Shown: positions 35,913-43,557 of the stretch, in pieces
How the letters are laid out: every line of letters starts with the position of its first letter
How positions within the stretch are numbered: position 1 is the first letter of the stretch
DNA from: JACQFV01 sp964593585
Lineage (GTDB): Bacteria > Zixibacteria > MSB-5A5 > WJJR01
Direction of reading: 5' to 3'
Assembly: GCA_964593585.1 (NCBI GenBank)
Contig: CAZQIZ010000001.1
Span: 124,001 to 188,000 of the forward strand
Length of the DNA stretch: 64,000 bases
Position numbers and translations under genes: made by a program
The notes under the pieces: model-generated
Seen by the model: the letters and a program-made list of their open reading frames with translations, nothing else
Databases searched by the model: none
Told to the model about the DNA's origin: nothing

Positions 35913-36482
35913 ATGAAGTTCTGCTTCAGATGGTTGGCGGTTCCGGTGGTGGCGCTCTTGCTGACGGTCACGGCCCAGGCCCAGGATTCCAAGCCCGCGT
36001 CGGCGGCCGCCGCGCCGGTCCAGAACACCGCCCAGACCGCCCCGGCGAAGATCACCTGGCTCACATACGACGAGGGGCTGGCCAAGGCCAAAAATGAAAA
36101 CAAGCCGATCATCATCGACTTCACCGCCTCTTGGTGCGGTTGGTGCAAGCGGATGGACAAGGAAACCTTCTCCGACCCGCAGGTAATCAAATACATCACC
36201 GAGAACATGGTCCCGGTCAAAGTCTGGGGGGATGACACCACCACCGCCAACATGGTCACCCATGAGGGCGAACGGATGACTCAGCGGGCGCTGACGCAAG
36301 TCTATCAGGTCCGCGGCTTCCCGTGCTTCTGGTTCCTCGATGCTGCCGCGGGCAAGATCGGCCCGGCTCCGGGATATAAGCCAAAGGACACCTTCCTGCC
36401 GCTGGTCGAGTATGTGGCAGGAAATCACTACAAAACAACCAGTTACGAGAATTTCCTCAAGAAGCGCTCCGGACAGGGTTGA
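35913..36482 (+). CDS. Secreted thioredoxin-fold protein (CGWC)
   Basis: The 189-residue protein has a signal peptide (WLAVPVVALLLTVTAQAQ), a low-complexity Ala/Pro linker and a thioredoxin-like domain of the DsbD-gamma/thioredoxin_7 type with Cys75-Gly-Trp-Cys78 in FTASWCGWCKRMD and a cis-proline region GFPCFWFLD. It probably reduces or isomerises periplasmic disulfides. The ATG at 35913 lies six bases after AAGGAG and is preferred over the one at 35907. Compare the selenocysteine candidate at 45284, which has a similar domain but TGA at the first redox position. Confidence 0.88.
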   Translation: MKFCFRWLAVPVVALLLTVTAQAQDSKPASAAAAPVQNTAQTAPAKITWLTYDEGLAKAKNENKPIIIDFTASWCGWCKRMDKETFSDPQVIKYITENMVPVKVWGDDTTTANMVTHEGERMTQRALTQVYQVRGFPCFWFLDAAAGKIGPAPGYKPKDTFLPLVEYVAGNHYKTTSYENFLKKRSGQG

Positions 36483-36508
36483 GTGGCGATTCACAAGTTG
36501 TCCACATC

Positions 36509-36559
36509 GATGCCCGGGGTCTTCTCCGGGCATCTCATTTTGGGACTAATCCCAGTTTT
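36509..36559 (+). terminator. Tandem terminator-like hairpins after the CGWC thioredoxin gene
   Basis: GATGCCCGG (36509-36517) pairs with CCGGGCATC (36526-36534) and is followed by tcatttt. A second small hairpin TGGGA/TCCCA (36541-36554) is followed by gtttt. Position just after the stop at 36482 fits intrinsic termination. Confidence 0.6.
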
Positions 36560-36631
36560 CGTTTGACTTTTGCCACAGGCGTAGTTAATTGGCCCACACT
36601 AAGGGGCTCTGTCCCTGAAGACGACTGATAT

Positions 36632-36709
36632 AGCTACCGTTGTTTCCGCACTTTATCCGAGTTTCCCTGCCCCCCTCTCGGATAAAATTGAACAACGGTA
36701 GCTTTTTTT
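36632..36709 (+). terminator. Nested double-stem structure ending in T7, directly upstream of the PorV-like gene
   Basis: An outer 13-bp perfect stem (36632-36644 with 36691-36703) encloses an inner 10-bp perfect stem (TTTATCCGAG 36652-36661 with CTCGGATAAA 36677-36686), and the outer stem runs straight into seven T (36703-36709). The start codon of the next gene is only 17 bases further on, and that gene has no visible ribosome-binding site. The shape suits a terminator or a conditional attenuator. Confidence 0.6.
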
Positions 36710-36726
36710 GTGTCTTCGTTGATGTC

Positions 36727-37671
36727 ATGAAGCGCCTCGCCGTCATCGTCTGCGTCCTATTCCTGCCGGTCACGGCGACAGCCACGAAATATGCCGGCGA
36801 GCCCTACTACCTCGGCATCGGCGGACGGGCCCTGTCGCTGGGGGGCACGGGAGTCGGGGCGCGTCCCGACGCCGCCTCGCCCTTCTGGAACCCGGCGGCG
36901 CTGGCGGTCCTGACCAACCCCGAACTGCTCTTTCAGCATTCCGAGACCTTCGGCAGTCTGCTTGACCATGACTATGTCGGCGGGGCGTTGCCCTCCGGAC
37001 GTGTGGCGGCCGGCTGGGCCTTTGGAGCACAGGTGATCCGTTTGGGTGGCGGCGGCATCCAGTTGACGGAAATCGACTCGGTCAGCGGCCGTCCGCGGGT
37101 GCGCGAAGAAGCCAGCCACAGCAACTGGACGATGGCCGTGTCGGCGGCGCACGCCATCGGGCGCTTCGGCGCGGTCGCGGTCACCGCCAAGGCCCTGCTC
37201 AATGACATTCCCGGCAACAGCGCTTGGGGGCTGGGGCTGGACCTCGCGTGGTGGAAGGACTGGCGTTTCATGCGCACCGGGGTCAAGGTGTCCGATGTCA
37301 CCACCACGTTCCTCACCTATGATTCCGGCGAAAACGAGACCATTGTGCCCCATGTCAACTGGGGCGGCGAGATCGACCTGCCCGAAGTCACCGACGGGCT
37401 GCGGACGACGCTCGCCGGCGAGGCGGAGACCTATTTCGAAGGACGCACCCTCGCGGCGCAGTACTGGTCCGGCTCGGTCTCGGTGGACCTGCATCTGGGC
37501 GTTGAGATCAATTACCGCAATCGCCTCTACGGACGGATCGGTTCCGACGCGGGGGAGTTGGCGCTCGGGGCGGGATTTGCCGTGGGACGCTGGGCTCTCG
37601 ATGGCGCCCTGACCGACCATGGATTCCTCGACTCGTCTTACCGGTTGTCCCTCCGCTTCCTTTGGCCGTAG
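36727..37671 (+). CDS. PorV/PorQ-family-like outer-membrane beta-barrel protein
   Basis: The 314-residue protein has a signal peptide (KRLAVIVCVLFLPVTATA) and the opening LGIGGRALSLGGTGVGARPDAASPFWNPAAL, which is typical of the PorV/UPF0164 outer-membrane family: a glycine-rich turn followed by the DxxxxxWNPA motif. The remainder is alternating beta strands ending in an aromatic C-terminal strand (LRFLWP). No ribosome-binding site lies before the ATG, and a strong hairpin with T7 ends 17 bases upstream, so expression may be conditional. It is followed by a periplasmic PpiC isomerase that could aid barrel assembly. Confidence 0.75.
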   Translation: MKRLAVIVCVLFLPVTATATKYAGEPYYLGIGGRALSLGGTGVGARPDAASPFWNPAALAVLTNPELLFQHSETFGSLLDHDYVGGALPSGRVAAGWAFGAQVIRLGGGGIQLTEIDSVSGRPRVREEASHSNWTMAVSAAHAIGRFGAVAVTAKALLNDIPGNSAWGLGLDLAWWKDWRFMRTGVKVSDVTTTFLTYDSGENETIVPHVNWGGEIDLPEVTDGLRTTLAGEAETYFEGRTLAAQYWSGSVSVDLHLGVEINYRNRLYGRIGSDAGELALGAGFAVGRWALDGALTDHGFLDSSYRLSLRFLWP

Positions 37672-37683
37672 TATAAGGATCTG

Positions 37684-39159
37684 ATGATGAAGCCCGTGTG
37701 CACCGTCCTTGCCCTGATACTGGCCGCGCTCATGGCGCCGCCGGCGCTGTCCGCCCCGTATGCCTATGACACCATCGCATTCGACACTAATCTGGTGGTG
37801 GCGAAGGTGGGGCAGGCGCAGGCCACGCTCGGCGACCTGCACCGCATGGTGGTATTCTCCAAGATGTACCGCAACAATCCGCTGGAAGACAATCGTCGCC
37901 GCGCCGCGCTTTTGGACCGCTGGATCTCCGATCAGTTGGTGGCCGCCGAGGCGCGCAATCTCAGTCTGAAAAACCAGCATGGCATCCTGGGACGCATCCG
38001 CCGCACCGCGATCGTGGCGGCCGCCAATCTCTACATCCACGAGGAAGTCTCGCGGATGTACCAGCTCGACTCGGCGACCATCGACACCTTCTACAACAAC
38101 CACATCACCCGTTACAGTTCGCCGCGCGACCAGAGACGGGTGCGCGTGATCACCGTCTGGAAGGAAGGGAAGGCGCCGACGGAAGGCATGGGCGACTTTA
38201 TCGACTCGACCTTCATCGGCTGGTATCCCGAAGACAAGATCGACTCGCTCTATAAGGCGCTGGCCGCCGGAGAGGACTTCGCGCGTCTGGCGGCGCAGCA
38301 CTCCGAGGACCCGATCACCCGCGGCGCCGGTGGGGAATTAGGTTGGATTTCCGAAAAATCGGTCGGCGGCGGCATCTTCGCCGAGGTGGCGATGCGCCAG
38401 CCGCTGTTTATGATCAGCAAGCCCTTCGAGACCGACAACGCCTGGCAGATCGTGCAGGCCTATGCCGAACGTCCCGCCGGGCCGGTGGCGATGGACGCCG
38501 AGATCCGTCTCGATGTCATCACCCACCTGACCGAGCAGCAGCGCGCCAAGATTCTGCGCGAGACCGGCGATTCGCTCATGGCGGTCTCGAAGATCGCGTG
38601 GAATGACGCCGTCCTCGGGCTGCCGCACGAACAGCTCAAGCCGAACATGGTGATGGCGGTGGTCGGCGGACGCGACACTCTCTATGCCGATGAGTACCTG
38701 CTGGACCAGTACAAGTGGATGAACCGCTCCACCGGGGAATTCCCATCGCCCGAGGACCGTCAGGTGATCCTGCGCGGCGAGTATGTGCGCTACCTCTGCT
38801 GGCTGGGCTTTCTGCGCGAGCGCGGGTATTTCAACCGTCTGGAAATCCAGCAGGGGCTGGCCGAGCAGACGCAGAAAGAACGCGAGGCGATCGTGCTGGC
38901 GCGCATGTCGGCCGGCAGGGCGGAGGAGCCCGATTCGGCGGCGATCCGTCGCCACTACGAAGAGAACAAGCAGCAGTATGGCCTCGCGCCCAATTCGCTG
39001 GAGCTGTCGTGGAATGCCATCCGCACCAAACTCATGAACGACGCCGAGGAGCGGATGCGCCGTCGCTGGCTGGAGTCGGCCGCCGCGCGCCACGGGGTGG
39101 TGCGCTACGATGACCGTCTGGCCACCCTGCCGCTTCTGGAGCACAAGCCGAAGAAATAG
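37684..39159 (+). CDS. Periplasmic peptidylprolyl isomerase/chaperone (PpiC/SurA type)
   Basis: The 491-residue protein has a signal peptide (VCTVLALILAALMAPPALSA), an N-terminal helical SurA-like segment, and one parvulin (PpiC) domain recognisable by LAAQHSEDPITRGAGGELGWI at about residues 205-222. A long helical C-terminal part follows. SurA-type proteins escort outer-membrane proteins, which fits the PorV-like gene 12 bases upstream. An AAGGA site precedes the start. Three bases separate its stop from the next ATG, suggesting an operon of three genes. Confidence 0.82.
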   Translation: MMKPVCTVLALILAALMAPPALSAPYAYDTIAFDTNLVVAKVGQAQATLGDLHRMVVFSKMYRNNPLEDNRRRAALLDRWISDQLVAAEARNLSLKNQHGILGRIRRTAIVAAANLYIHEEVSRMYQLDSATIDTFYNNHITRYSSPRDQRRVRVITVWKEGKAPTEGMGDFIDSTFIGWYPEDKIDSLYKALAAGEDFARLAAQHSEDPITRGAGGELGWISEKSVGGGIFAEVAMRQPLFMISKPFETDNAWQIVQAYAERPAGPVAMDAEIRLDVITHLTEQQRAKILRETGDSLMAVSKIAWNDAVLGLPHEQLKPNMVMAVVGGRDTLYADEYLLDQYKWMNRSTGEFPSPEDRQVILRGEYVRYLCWLGFLRERGYFNRLEIQQGLAEQTQKEREAIVLARMSAGRAEEPDSAAIRRHYEENKQQYGLAPNSLELSWNAIRTKLMNDAEERMRRRWLESAAARHGVVRYDDRLATLPLLEHKPKK

Positions 39160-39162
39160 CGC

Positions 39163-39774
39163 ATGAGCGTGCCGTCATCTGTCGCGCAACTGGAATACCG
39201 GGAGGAGGTCTGGCGCAAACTCCTGCACCTGTTCGCGCTGGTGATGCCGATCGGTTATCACATCGCGCCGCGCTGGCTGGCGGTCGTCGTCACTTTTGTC
39301 TGCTTCGCCTTTTCATTGTTGGTGGATCTGGCGCGCTTTCGCGGTTGGAGCATCCAGCGTCTCTGGGCGCCGATCGTCAATCCGATCGTCCGTCCCAAGG
39401 AAGCCGCCGCCTTCACCGGCGCCACGCACATCCTCTTTTCCGGCTGGCTCTGCCCGCTGGTATTCAGTGTTCCCGCCGCCGCGCTGGGCATGAGCACAAT
39501 TATTCTCGGCGATGCCGCCGCCGCGCTGGTCGGACGGCGATGGGGGAGACATCGTTTTGAGAATGGCTCCCGCTCCTGGGAGGGCTCGACCGCGTTTCTG
39601 CTGGCCAGTCTGATTCCCGCGTTTCTGATTCCGGGCCTGCCGCTCTGGATCGGCCTGATCGCCGCGCCGTTGGCGACCATCACCGAAGCGATCTCCGTGC
39701 GCGTCGACGACAACCTTTCAGTGCCGCTGGTTGTCGGCCTCTTCGCCCATCTGGCCCTGACCCTGTCGGCGTAG
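39163..39774 (+). CDS. Diacylglycerol/polyprenol kinase-like membrane protein
   Basis: The 203-residue integral membrane protein has about six hydrophobic segments and the motifs EVWRKLLHLFAL near the N-terminus, TIILGDAAAALVGRRWGRH, SWEGSTAFLLASL and the C-terminal ISVRVDDNLSVPL. These are hallmarks of CTP-dependent dolichol/phytol/diacylglycerol kinases (SEC59/VTE5/Dgk1 group), related to CdsA. The lipid substrate is not known. It is the last gene of the porV-ppiC cluster, so a role in envelope lipid recycling is likely (inference). Confidence 0.75.
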   Translation: MSVPSSVAQLEYREEVWRKLLHLFALVMPIGYHIAPRWLAVVVTFVCFAFSLLVDLARFRGWSIQRLWAPIVNPIVRPKEAAAFTGATHILFSGWLCPLVFSVPAAALGMSTIILGDAAAALVGRRWGRHRFENGSRSWEGSTAFLLASLIPAFLIPGLPLWIGLIAAPLATITEAISVRVDDNLSVPLVVGLFAHLALTLSA

Positions 39775-40069
39775 AAGCCGCTCTTGAGCCGAGTACACCC
39801 GTTCAATCCTGCATAACGTGCGTGGCTTGATGCGCGCGATTTCTCGATGCGCGCCCGTGTCGCCCCTTCGGGGTCTCTCCACATCTTCATTTATCTCGAC
39901 CCAGGGCTTACGCCCTGGGCTAATATCTTTCGCCCCTCCGGGGCTTGGCGGGCCGCGCTCAAGCTGTCAAGGGGTGGCCCTGACCCTGGTCAGGGCTTGG
40001 ATAAGACAGATTGATCGCGCTGGAGTAAGGACTTTCGCAAAACGCATTGGCCTGGGCGATCTTCGTCTG
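39775..40069. repeat. Gene-free stretch with a compound palindromic repeat
   Basis: A chain of hairpins lies at about 39862-39944: GCCCCttcGGGG, then CCCAGGGC/GCCCTGGG with a ttac loop (39900-39919), then GCCCC/GGGGC with a tcc loop (39932-39944), joined by taatatctttc. The GC hairpin chain resembles dispersed intergenic repeats. No gene is supported here. Confidence 0.55.
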
Positions 40070-40072
40070 TAC

Positions 40073-40110
40073 CAAAAAACCAACCCCGTTCCCAGTCGGG
40101 AACGGGGTTG
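40073..40110 (-). terminator. Intrinsic terminator of the TRASH-type gene
   Basis: A 13-bp perfect stem (40081-40093 with 40098-40110) around the loop agtc is followed on the minus strand by GTTTTTTGG. It lies about 40 bases beyond the stop of the minus-strand gene at 40153. Confidence 0.85.
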
Positions 40111-40152
40111 GCGGAGGAACGAAGAAACAGCCCCCGGACTGCGGGGCTGGCG

Positions 40153-40671
40153 CTACTTCATCGACATCTTTTTGTGCAACTGCTCCTTGAACATCGCCTC
40201 GGCCTTAACCGGGTCTTTGGCGACCATGTCGTGGCAGGCCTTGCTGCAGCAGGCGTAGGTGTTATCGCCGGCTTTGAGATAGGGTGTGTCGGAGGCGAGG
40301 GCGAACTCCTTGCCGCAGCCGCAGAGGGCCTGTGTGCCGGTCTCATTGACCGCGACGACATTGGCGACGGCGAGTTTGACCGCCGACTTCATCTGCATCC
40401 GGGCCACTGCCTCTTCCGACATCTTGGCGGCCATCTCCGGGTTGCCCGAGGCCATCTTGTGGCATCCCTCGGTGCAGCAGGCGTAGGACTTGCCGCCGAA
40501 CTCGATGTACTTGGTCTCGGCGGTCGGGGTGAAGATCATGCCGCAACCGCAGACCGCCATGGTGTTCTGCACCTGGCCTTTTGGCTGATCGGCAAATGCG
40601 GCAAACGGCGCGAGACCGACCAGAACCACCGCCGCCACCGCGACAACGACTGTGCGCTTCAGCACTGTCAT
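40153..40671 (-). CDS. Secreted protein with two TRASH-like (YHS-related) metal-binding repeats
   Basis: The 172-residue protein has a signal peptide (VVVAVAAVVLVGLAPFAAFA) and two copies of a roughly 60-residue unit. Each copy has CGCG, then about 20 residues, then YACCxxxCHxM (first YACCTEGCHKM, second YACCSKACHDM). The C-x(about 20)-C-x3-C spacing matches the TRASH treble-clef domain, linked to copper and other heavy-metal trafficking and resistance, with an extra CGC pair. It probably binds metal in the periplasm, but no metal transporter or sensor lies nearby. Ribosome-binding site GGGAGG precedes the ATG. Confidence 0.75.
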   Translation of the reverse strand: MTVLKRTVVVAVAAVVLVGLAPFAAFADQPKGQVQNTMAVCGCGMIFTPTAETKYIEFGGKSYACCTEGCHKMASGNPEMAAKMSEEAVARMQMKSAVKLAVANVVAVNETGTQALCGCGKEFALASDTPYLKAGDNTYACCSKACHDMVAKDPVKAEAMFKEQLHKKMSMK

Positions 40672-40760
40672 AACCTCCCGTTGAGAGTTTAAGAACAGAC
40701 CCCGCGTCAGGGCGCGGGTAGAGTTATCTCTTGCAACAGCCGCATCCTACGGCTGTTCCG
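40672..40760 (-). promoter_or_regulatory. Structured 5' leader of the TRASH-type gene
   Basis: Reading on the minus strand, AACAGCCG (40757-40750) can pair with CGGCTGTT (40742-40735), and CCCGCG/CGCGGG form a second hairpin at about 40700-40717. GAACAG from the first arm could instead pair with CTGTTC near 40690-40695, giving a mutually exclusive fold. This is a possible regulated leader, seen by eye only. Confidence 0.3.
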
Positions 40761-40867
40761 ATGCCGGAAATAAAAAGGAGTAAATCGGTGCGCAATAGAG
40801 AAATCGCAGAAAGCGCCACTTAAAGTATTTGTTTAACCGGCACCCGAAGCCGATTGAGTCGTAAAGA

Positions 40868-41401
40868 TCAGCCGATATCGCAGGCTGGGAAACGCAGCTC
40901 AATCACGGGGTAATCCGGCCTGCTTTCGGCGAAAAACTGAGCAATCTGCTCCCGGAAGAGCGCCACATCGATGCCGAGGAAGTAGTCCTCATCGACGGCG
41001 AGATTGTCGCAGGCCTTGGCCGCCAGCTTGGCGCCGCTGTCATGCGAGCCCATGAAGCGCCTCAGGTTCGCCGCCGCCACCTGCACCAACCCCTGCAGGA
41101 AGCGCGCCGCCTGAGGATCGGCGCTCGCCTTCCACAACGCCTCCCACTGCTCATGGCTTTCCCACCAGTAGGCGTGATTGTAGAGATCGACGCCATAGAG
41201 ATAGGTCTGCGAGCAGATCCACTGTGCGGAGTCGAACGCGGCAACCTCGATCTCGGGAGCGCCGTACAAGTGCCCATCCGGATGACGGCGCGGATGCGGG
41301 GCGCGTCCGGGGACAAACCGGTAGGGCGGAAACGGCCGTGATGTGTATCGAGGCGGCGGCGGCTGGACGGTGGCCGGCAAAGTGATTGACTCGCGATTCA
41401 T
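40868..41401 (-). CDS. DUF309 domain-containing protein
   Basis: The 177-residue protein matches the small helical DUF309 family by the block LYNHAYWWESHEQWEALW (about residues 75-92) and LQGLVQVAAANLRRFMG (about 103-119), which carry the conserved His, Glu and Trp residues. An N-terminal Pro-rich tail of about 40 residues is poorly conserved. The family's biochemical role is unknown. No ribosome-binding site is evident. It diverges from the dinB-like gene 38 bases away. Confidence 0.75.
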   Translation of the reverse strand: MNRESITLPATVQPPPPRYTSRPFPPYRFVPGRAPHPRRHPDGHLYGAPEIEVAAFDSAQWICSQTYLYGVDLYNHAYWWESHEQWEALWKASADPQAARFLQGLVQVAAANLRRFMGSHDSGAKLAAKACDNLAVDEDYFLGIDVALFREQIAQFFAESRPDYPVIELRFPACDIG

Positions 41402-41438
41402 CGGGTAAGTTTCATCCTGTTAGAGGAGGATACAAAAC

Positions 41439-41942
41439 ATGTACCGGCACATTGAGGATTTTGTTCGCGACTGGCAGTACGAGATCGAATGCACCACCAA
41501 GGTGATGGATGCGCTCACCGAGGCCTCGCTCGCGCAGACGGTGGTCCCGGGGCACCGTACACTGGGACGCATCGCCTGGCATCTGGCACAGTCGATTCCG
41601 GAGATGATGTGTCAGACCGGGCTCTCAGTCTCCGAAGTCGACCAGAATGGGCCGGTGCCCGGGTCGCTGGCCGAAATCAAGAAGGGGTATGAGTCGGTCG
41701 CATCCGCGTTGAAGGGCGAAATCCGCTCCAAGTGGAAGGATGCCGACCTCGAGAAGGAAGACAACATGTACGGCGAGACCTGGAAACGCGGCCTGACCTT
41801 GCGCGCGTTGCTCATGCATCAGGCGCACCATCGCGGCCAGATGACCGTGCTGATGCGGCAGGCGGGATTGCGGGTGCCGGGGATCTATGGGCCGGCGCTG
41901 GAAGACTGGGCCGCCTATGGGCAGCCGGTGCCGGCGGTCTGA
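41439..41942 (+). CDS. DinB family protein
   Basis: The 167-residue protein is a four-helix DinB/YfiT-like domain. The three expected metal-ligand histidines appear in RIAWHLAQS (His) and LLMHQAHHRGQM (HxxxH). DinB-fold members are thiol transferases or stress-linked enzymes; the substrate here is unknown. A strong AGAGGAGG ribosome-binding site precedes the ATG. It ends exactly at the end of the convergent AHSA1-type gene. Confidence 0.88.
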   Translation: MYRHIEDFVRDWQYEIECTTKVMDALTEASLAQTVVPGHRTLGRIAWHLAQSIPEMMCQTGLSVSEVDQNGPVPGSLAEIKKGYESVASALKGEIRSKWKDADLEKEDNMYGETWKRGLTLRALLMHQAHHRGQMTVLMRQAGLRVPGIYGPALEDWAAYGQPVPAV

Positions 41943-42611
41943 TCAGGGGTTCTGCTTGAGCCAGACTTCATGGGGGATGGGCCGGCCGGTTTCGAGGTAG
42001 GACTTAAACGAGTCCATCGCCCAGTTCCATCCCTGCTTCATCTTCTCACGGTCGCGCGCGGTCTTCAATCGCGAGTGCGTCACGCGCACCGCGACCTTGC
42101 CGTTGCCGGAAGGACGCACCGTGAACTCAACGATCGTGCCGGGGCAATGGCGCTTGTTGTCCCAGGTGAAACGGGCGCGACGGGGCGGCTCGAGGGTGAG
42201 GAATTCGCCGGTGTCGCCATCGGAATTGCTGTAGGCCCCGCCGACCCGCAGATCGGCCCTGGCCTTCTTGGTGAACCACTTGACCAGATGCTCGGCTGAC
42301 AGGAATGAATCGAAGGCGATCTGCGGCGACGATTTCACCGTGCGCTGGACATCGAGACTGAATCCGGCGGCGGCGGGACGTTCCCCGATCTTGCGTCCGC
42401 GCTGACGCCGCTCGTACTCGACCGTGATCATCTGCGACCACCAGGGCGTGACATCCAGAACGCGACGCAGATGCGCGGCGATCTCCTTGTGTGTCCGGTC
42501 GCGCGCCCCCCAGCGATCCAGCATCGCAAACCACTGCGCCCAGGACTTGCCGGTCCTGGCACGGACCGCGGCGTCGCTGATTGTGGCATCACCGGTGCGT
42601 TTGGTGGGCAT
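41943..42611 (-). CDS. DUF4287 plus AHSA1/SRPBCC domain protein
   Basis: The 222-residue protein has an N-terminal DUF4287-like segment (GKSWAQWFAMLDRWGARDRT, about residues 21-75) and a C-terminal START-like AHSA1 domain (about 84-210) with VQRTVKSSPQIAFDSFL and WDNKRHCPGTIVEFTV. Such proteins bind hydrophobic ligands or co-chaperones; function is not established. Start context is GGGAG upstream of the ATG. It is convergent with dinB and divergent from the PIG-L gene. Confidence 0.8.
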   Translation of the reverse strand: MPTKRTGDATISDAAVRARTGKSWAQWFAMLDRWGARDRTHKEIAAHLRRVLDVTPWWSQMITVEYERRQRGRKIGERPAAAGFSLDVQRTVKSSPQIAFDSFLSAEHLVKWFTKKARADLRVGGAYSNSDGDTGEFLTLEPPRRARFTWDNKRHCPGTIVEFTVRPSGNGKVAVRVTHSRLKTARDREKMKQGWNWAMDSFKSYLETGRPIPHEVWLKQNP

Positions 42612-42742
42612 CAGGTCTCCCGGATCAATCGGCCCGTATTATAATCGCCATTGCCCCGCCGCGCAAATTGACCGCAACGAAATCGTCCTTCTCCTTGCCG
42701 CGCGCTCTGACGGACTTCACCTTGGGATGGGGAGGAGATGAC

Positions 42743-43546
42743 GTGTCCGAACGACTGAGATTAATGTGCATTCTGGCACACCCCGATGACGAATCGCTGG
42801 GGACCGGCGGCACGCTGGCGCGCTGCGCCGAAGAAGGAATTGAAACCTATGTTGTCACCGCCACCCGCGGCGAACGCGGCCGGTTCGGCGACCTGCCGCA
42901 TCCGGGCCTGGAGACCGTGGGCAGGACCCGCGAGCAGGAACTGCGTACCGCCGCCCATGTCCTCGGTGTGCGCGAGGTCAACTTCCTCGATTACATCGAC
43001 GGCGACCTCGACAAGGCCGACCCGCACGAGGCGGTGATGCGGATTGTCGGGCACCTGCGACGGATTCGTCCGCAGGTGGTGATCACCTTCGGCCCCGAGG
43101 GGGCCTATGGCCATCCCGACCATGTCGCCATCTGCCAGCTGGCCACCGCCGCGGTGATGCGCGCCGCCGATGCCGCCTATCATCCCGACCGCCACCCGGC
43201 GCACTGTGTCTCGAAGCTCTACTACATGGAGTGGAACGCCGAGATGATGCGGACCTACTACGACGCCTTCCGCGAGCTGAAGGTCCTGGTCGATGGCGTC
43301 GAGCGCGGCGCCAACCCGTGGCCCGACTGGGCAATCACCGCCGTCTTCAACACGGAAAAGTACTGGGAGATTGTCTGGAAAGCGGTCCAATGCCACAAGA
43401 CGCAGCTATCGATCTACAAGAAACTGGGCGACCTGCCGCCCGAGGCCCATCGTATCCTCTGGGGACGGCAGCCCTATTACCGCGTCTTCAGTCTGGTCAA
43501 TGGCGGGCGCAAGCGCGAGCATGACATCTTCGAGGGACTTCGTTGA
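42743..43546 (+). CDS. PIG-L family deacetylase
   Basis: A zinc-dependent N-acetyl-sugar deacetylase of 267 residues. The metal site is visible as AHPDDE near residue 10 and GHPDHV near residue 120. Relatives deacetylate GlcNAc-inositol or GlcNAc-malate (mycothiol and bacillithiol routes) or conjugates of them, but the substrate cannot be inferred here. The preferred start is the GTG at 42743, six bases after GAGGAG; the frame is open further upstream. It lies 11 bases before the PLP decarboxylase gene, so they are likely co-transcribed. Confidence 0.88.
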   Translation: MSERLRLMCILAHPDDESLGTGGTLARCAEEGIETYVVTATRGERGRFGDLPHPGLETVGRTREQELRTAAHVLGVREVNFLDYIDGDLDKADPHEAVMRIVGHLRRIRPQVVITFGPEGAYGHPDHVAICQLATAAVMRAADAAYHPDRHPAHCVSKLYYMEWNAEMMRTYYDAFRELKVLVDGVERGANPWPDWAITAVFNTEKYWEIVWKAVQCHKTQLSIYKKLGDLPPEAHRILWGRQPYYRVFSLVNGGRKREHDIFEGLR

Positions 43547-43557
43547 AGGGAGAGACT

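Noticed and set aside
36757..38301. Minus-strand ORF of 514 codons
   Set aside because: Antisense to the PorV-like and PpiC genes; no domain recognised.
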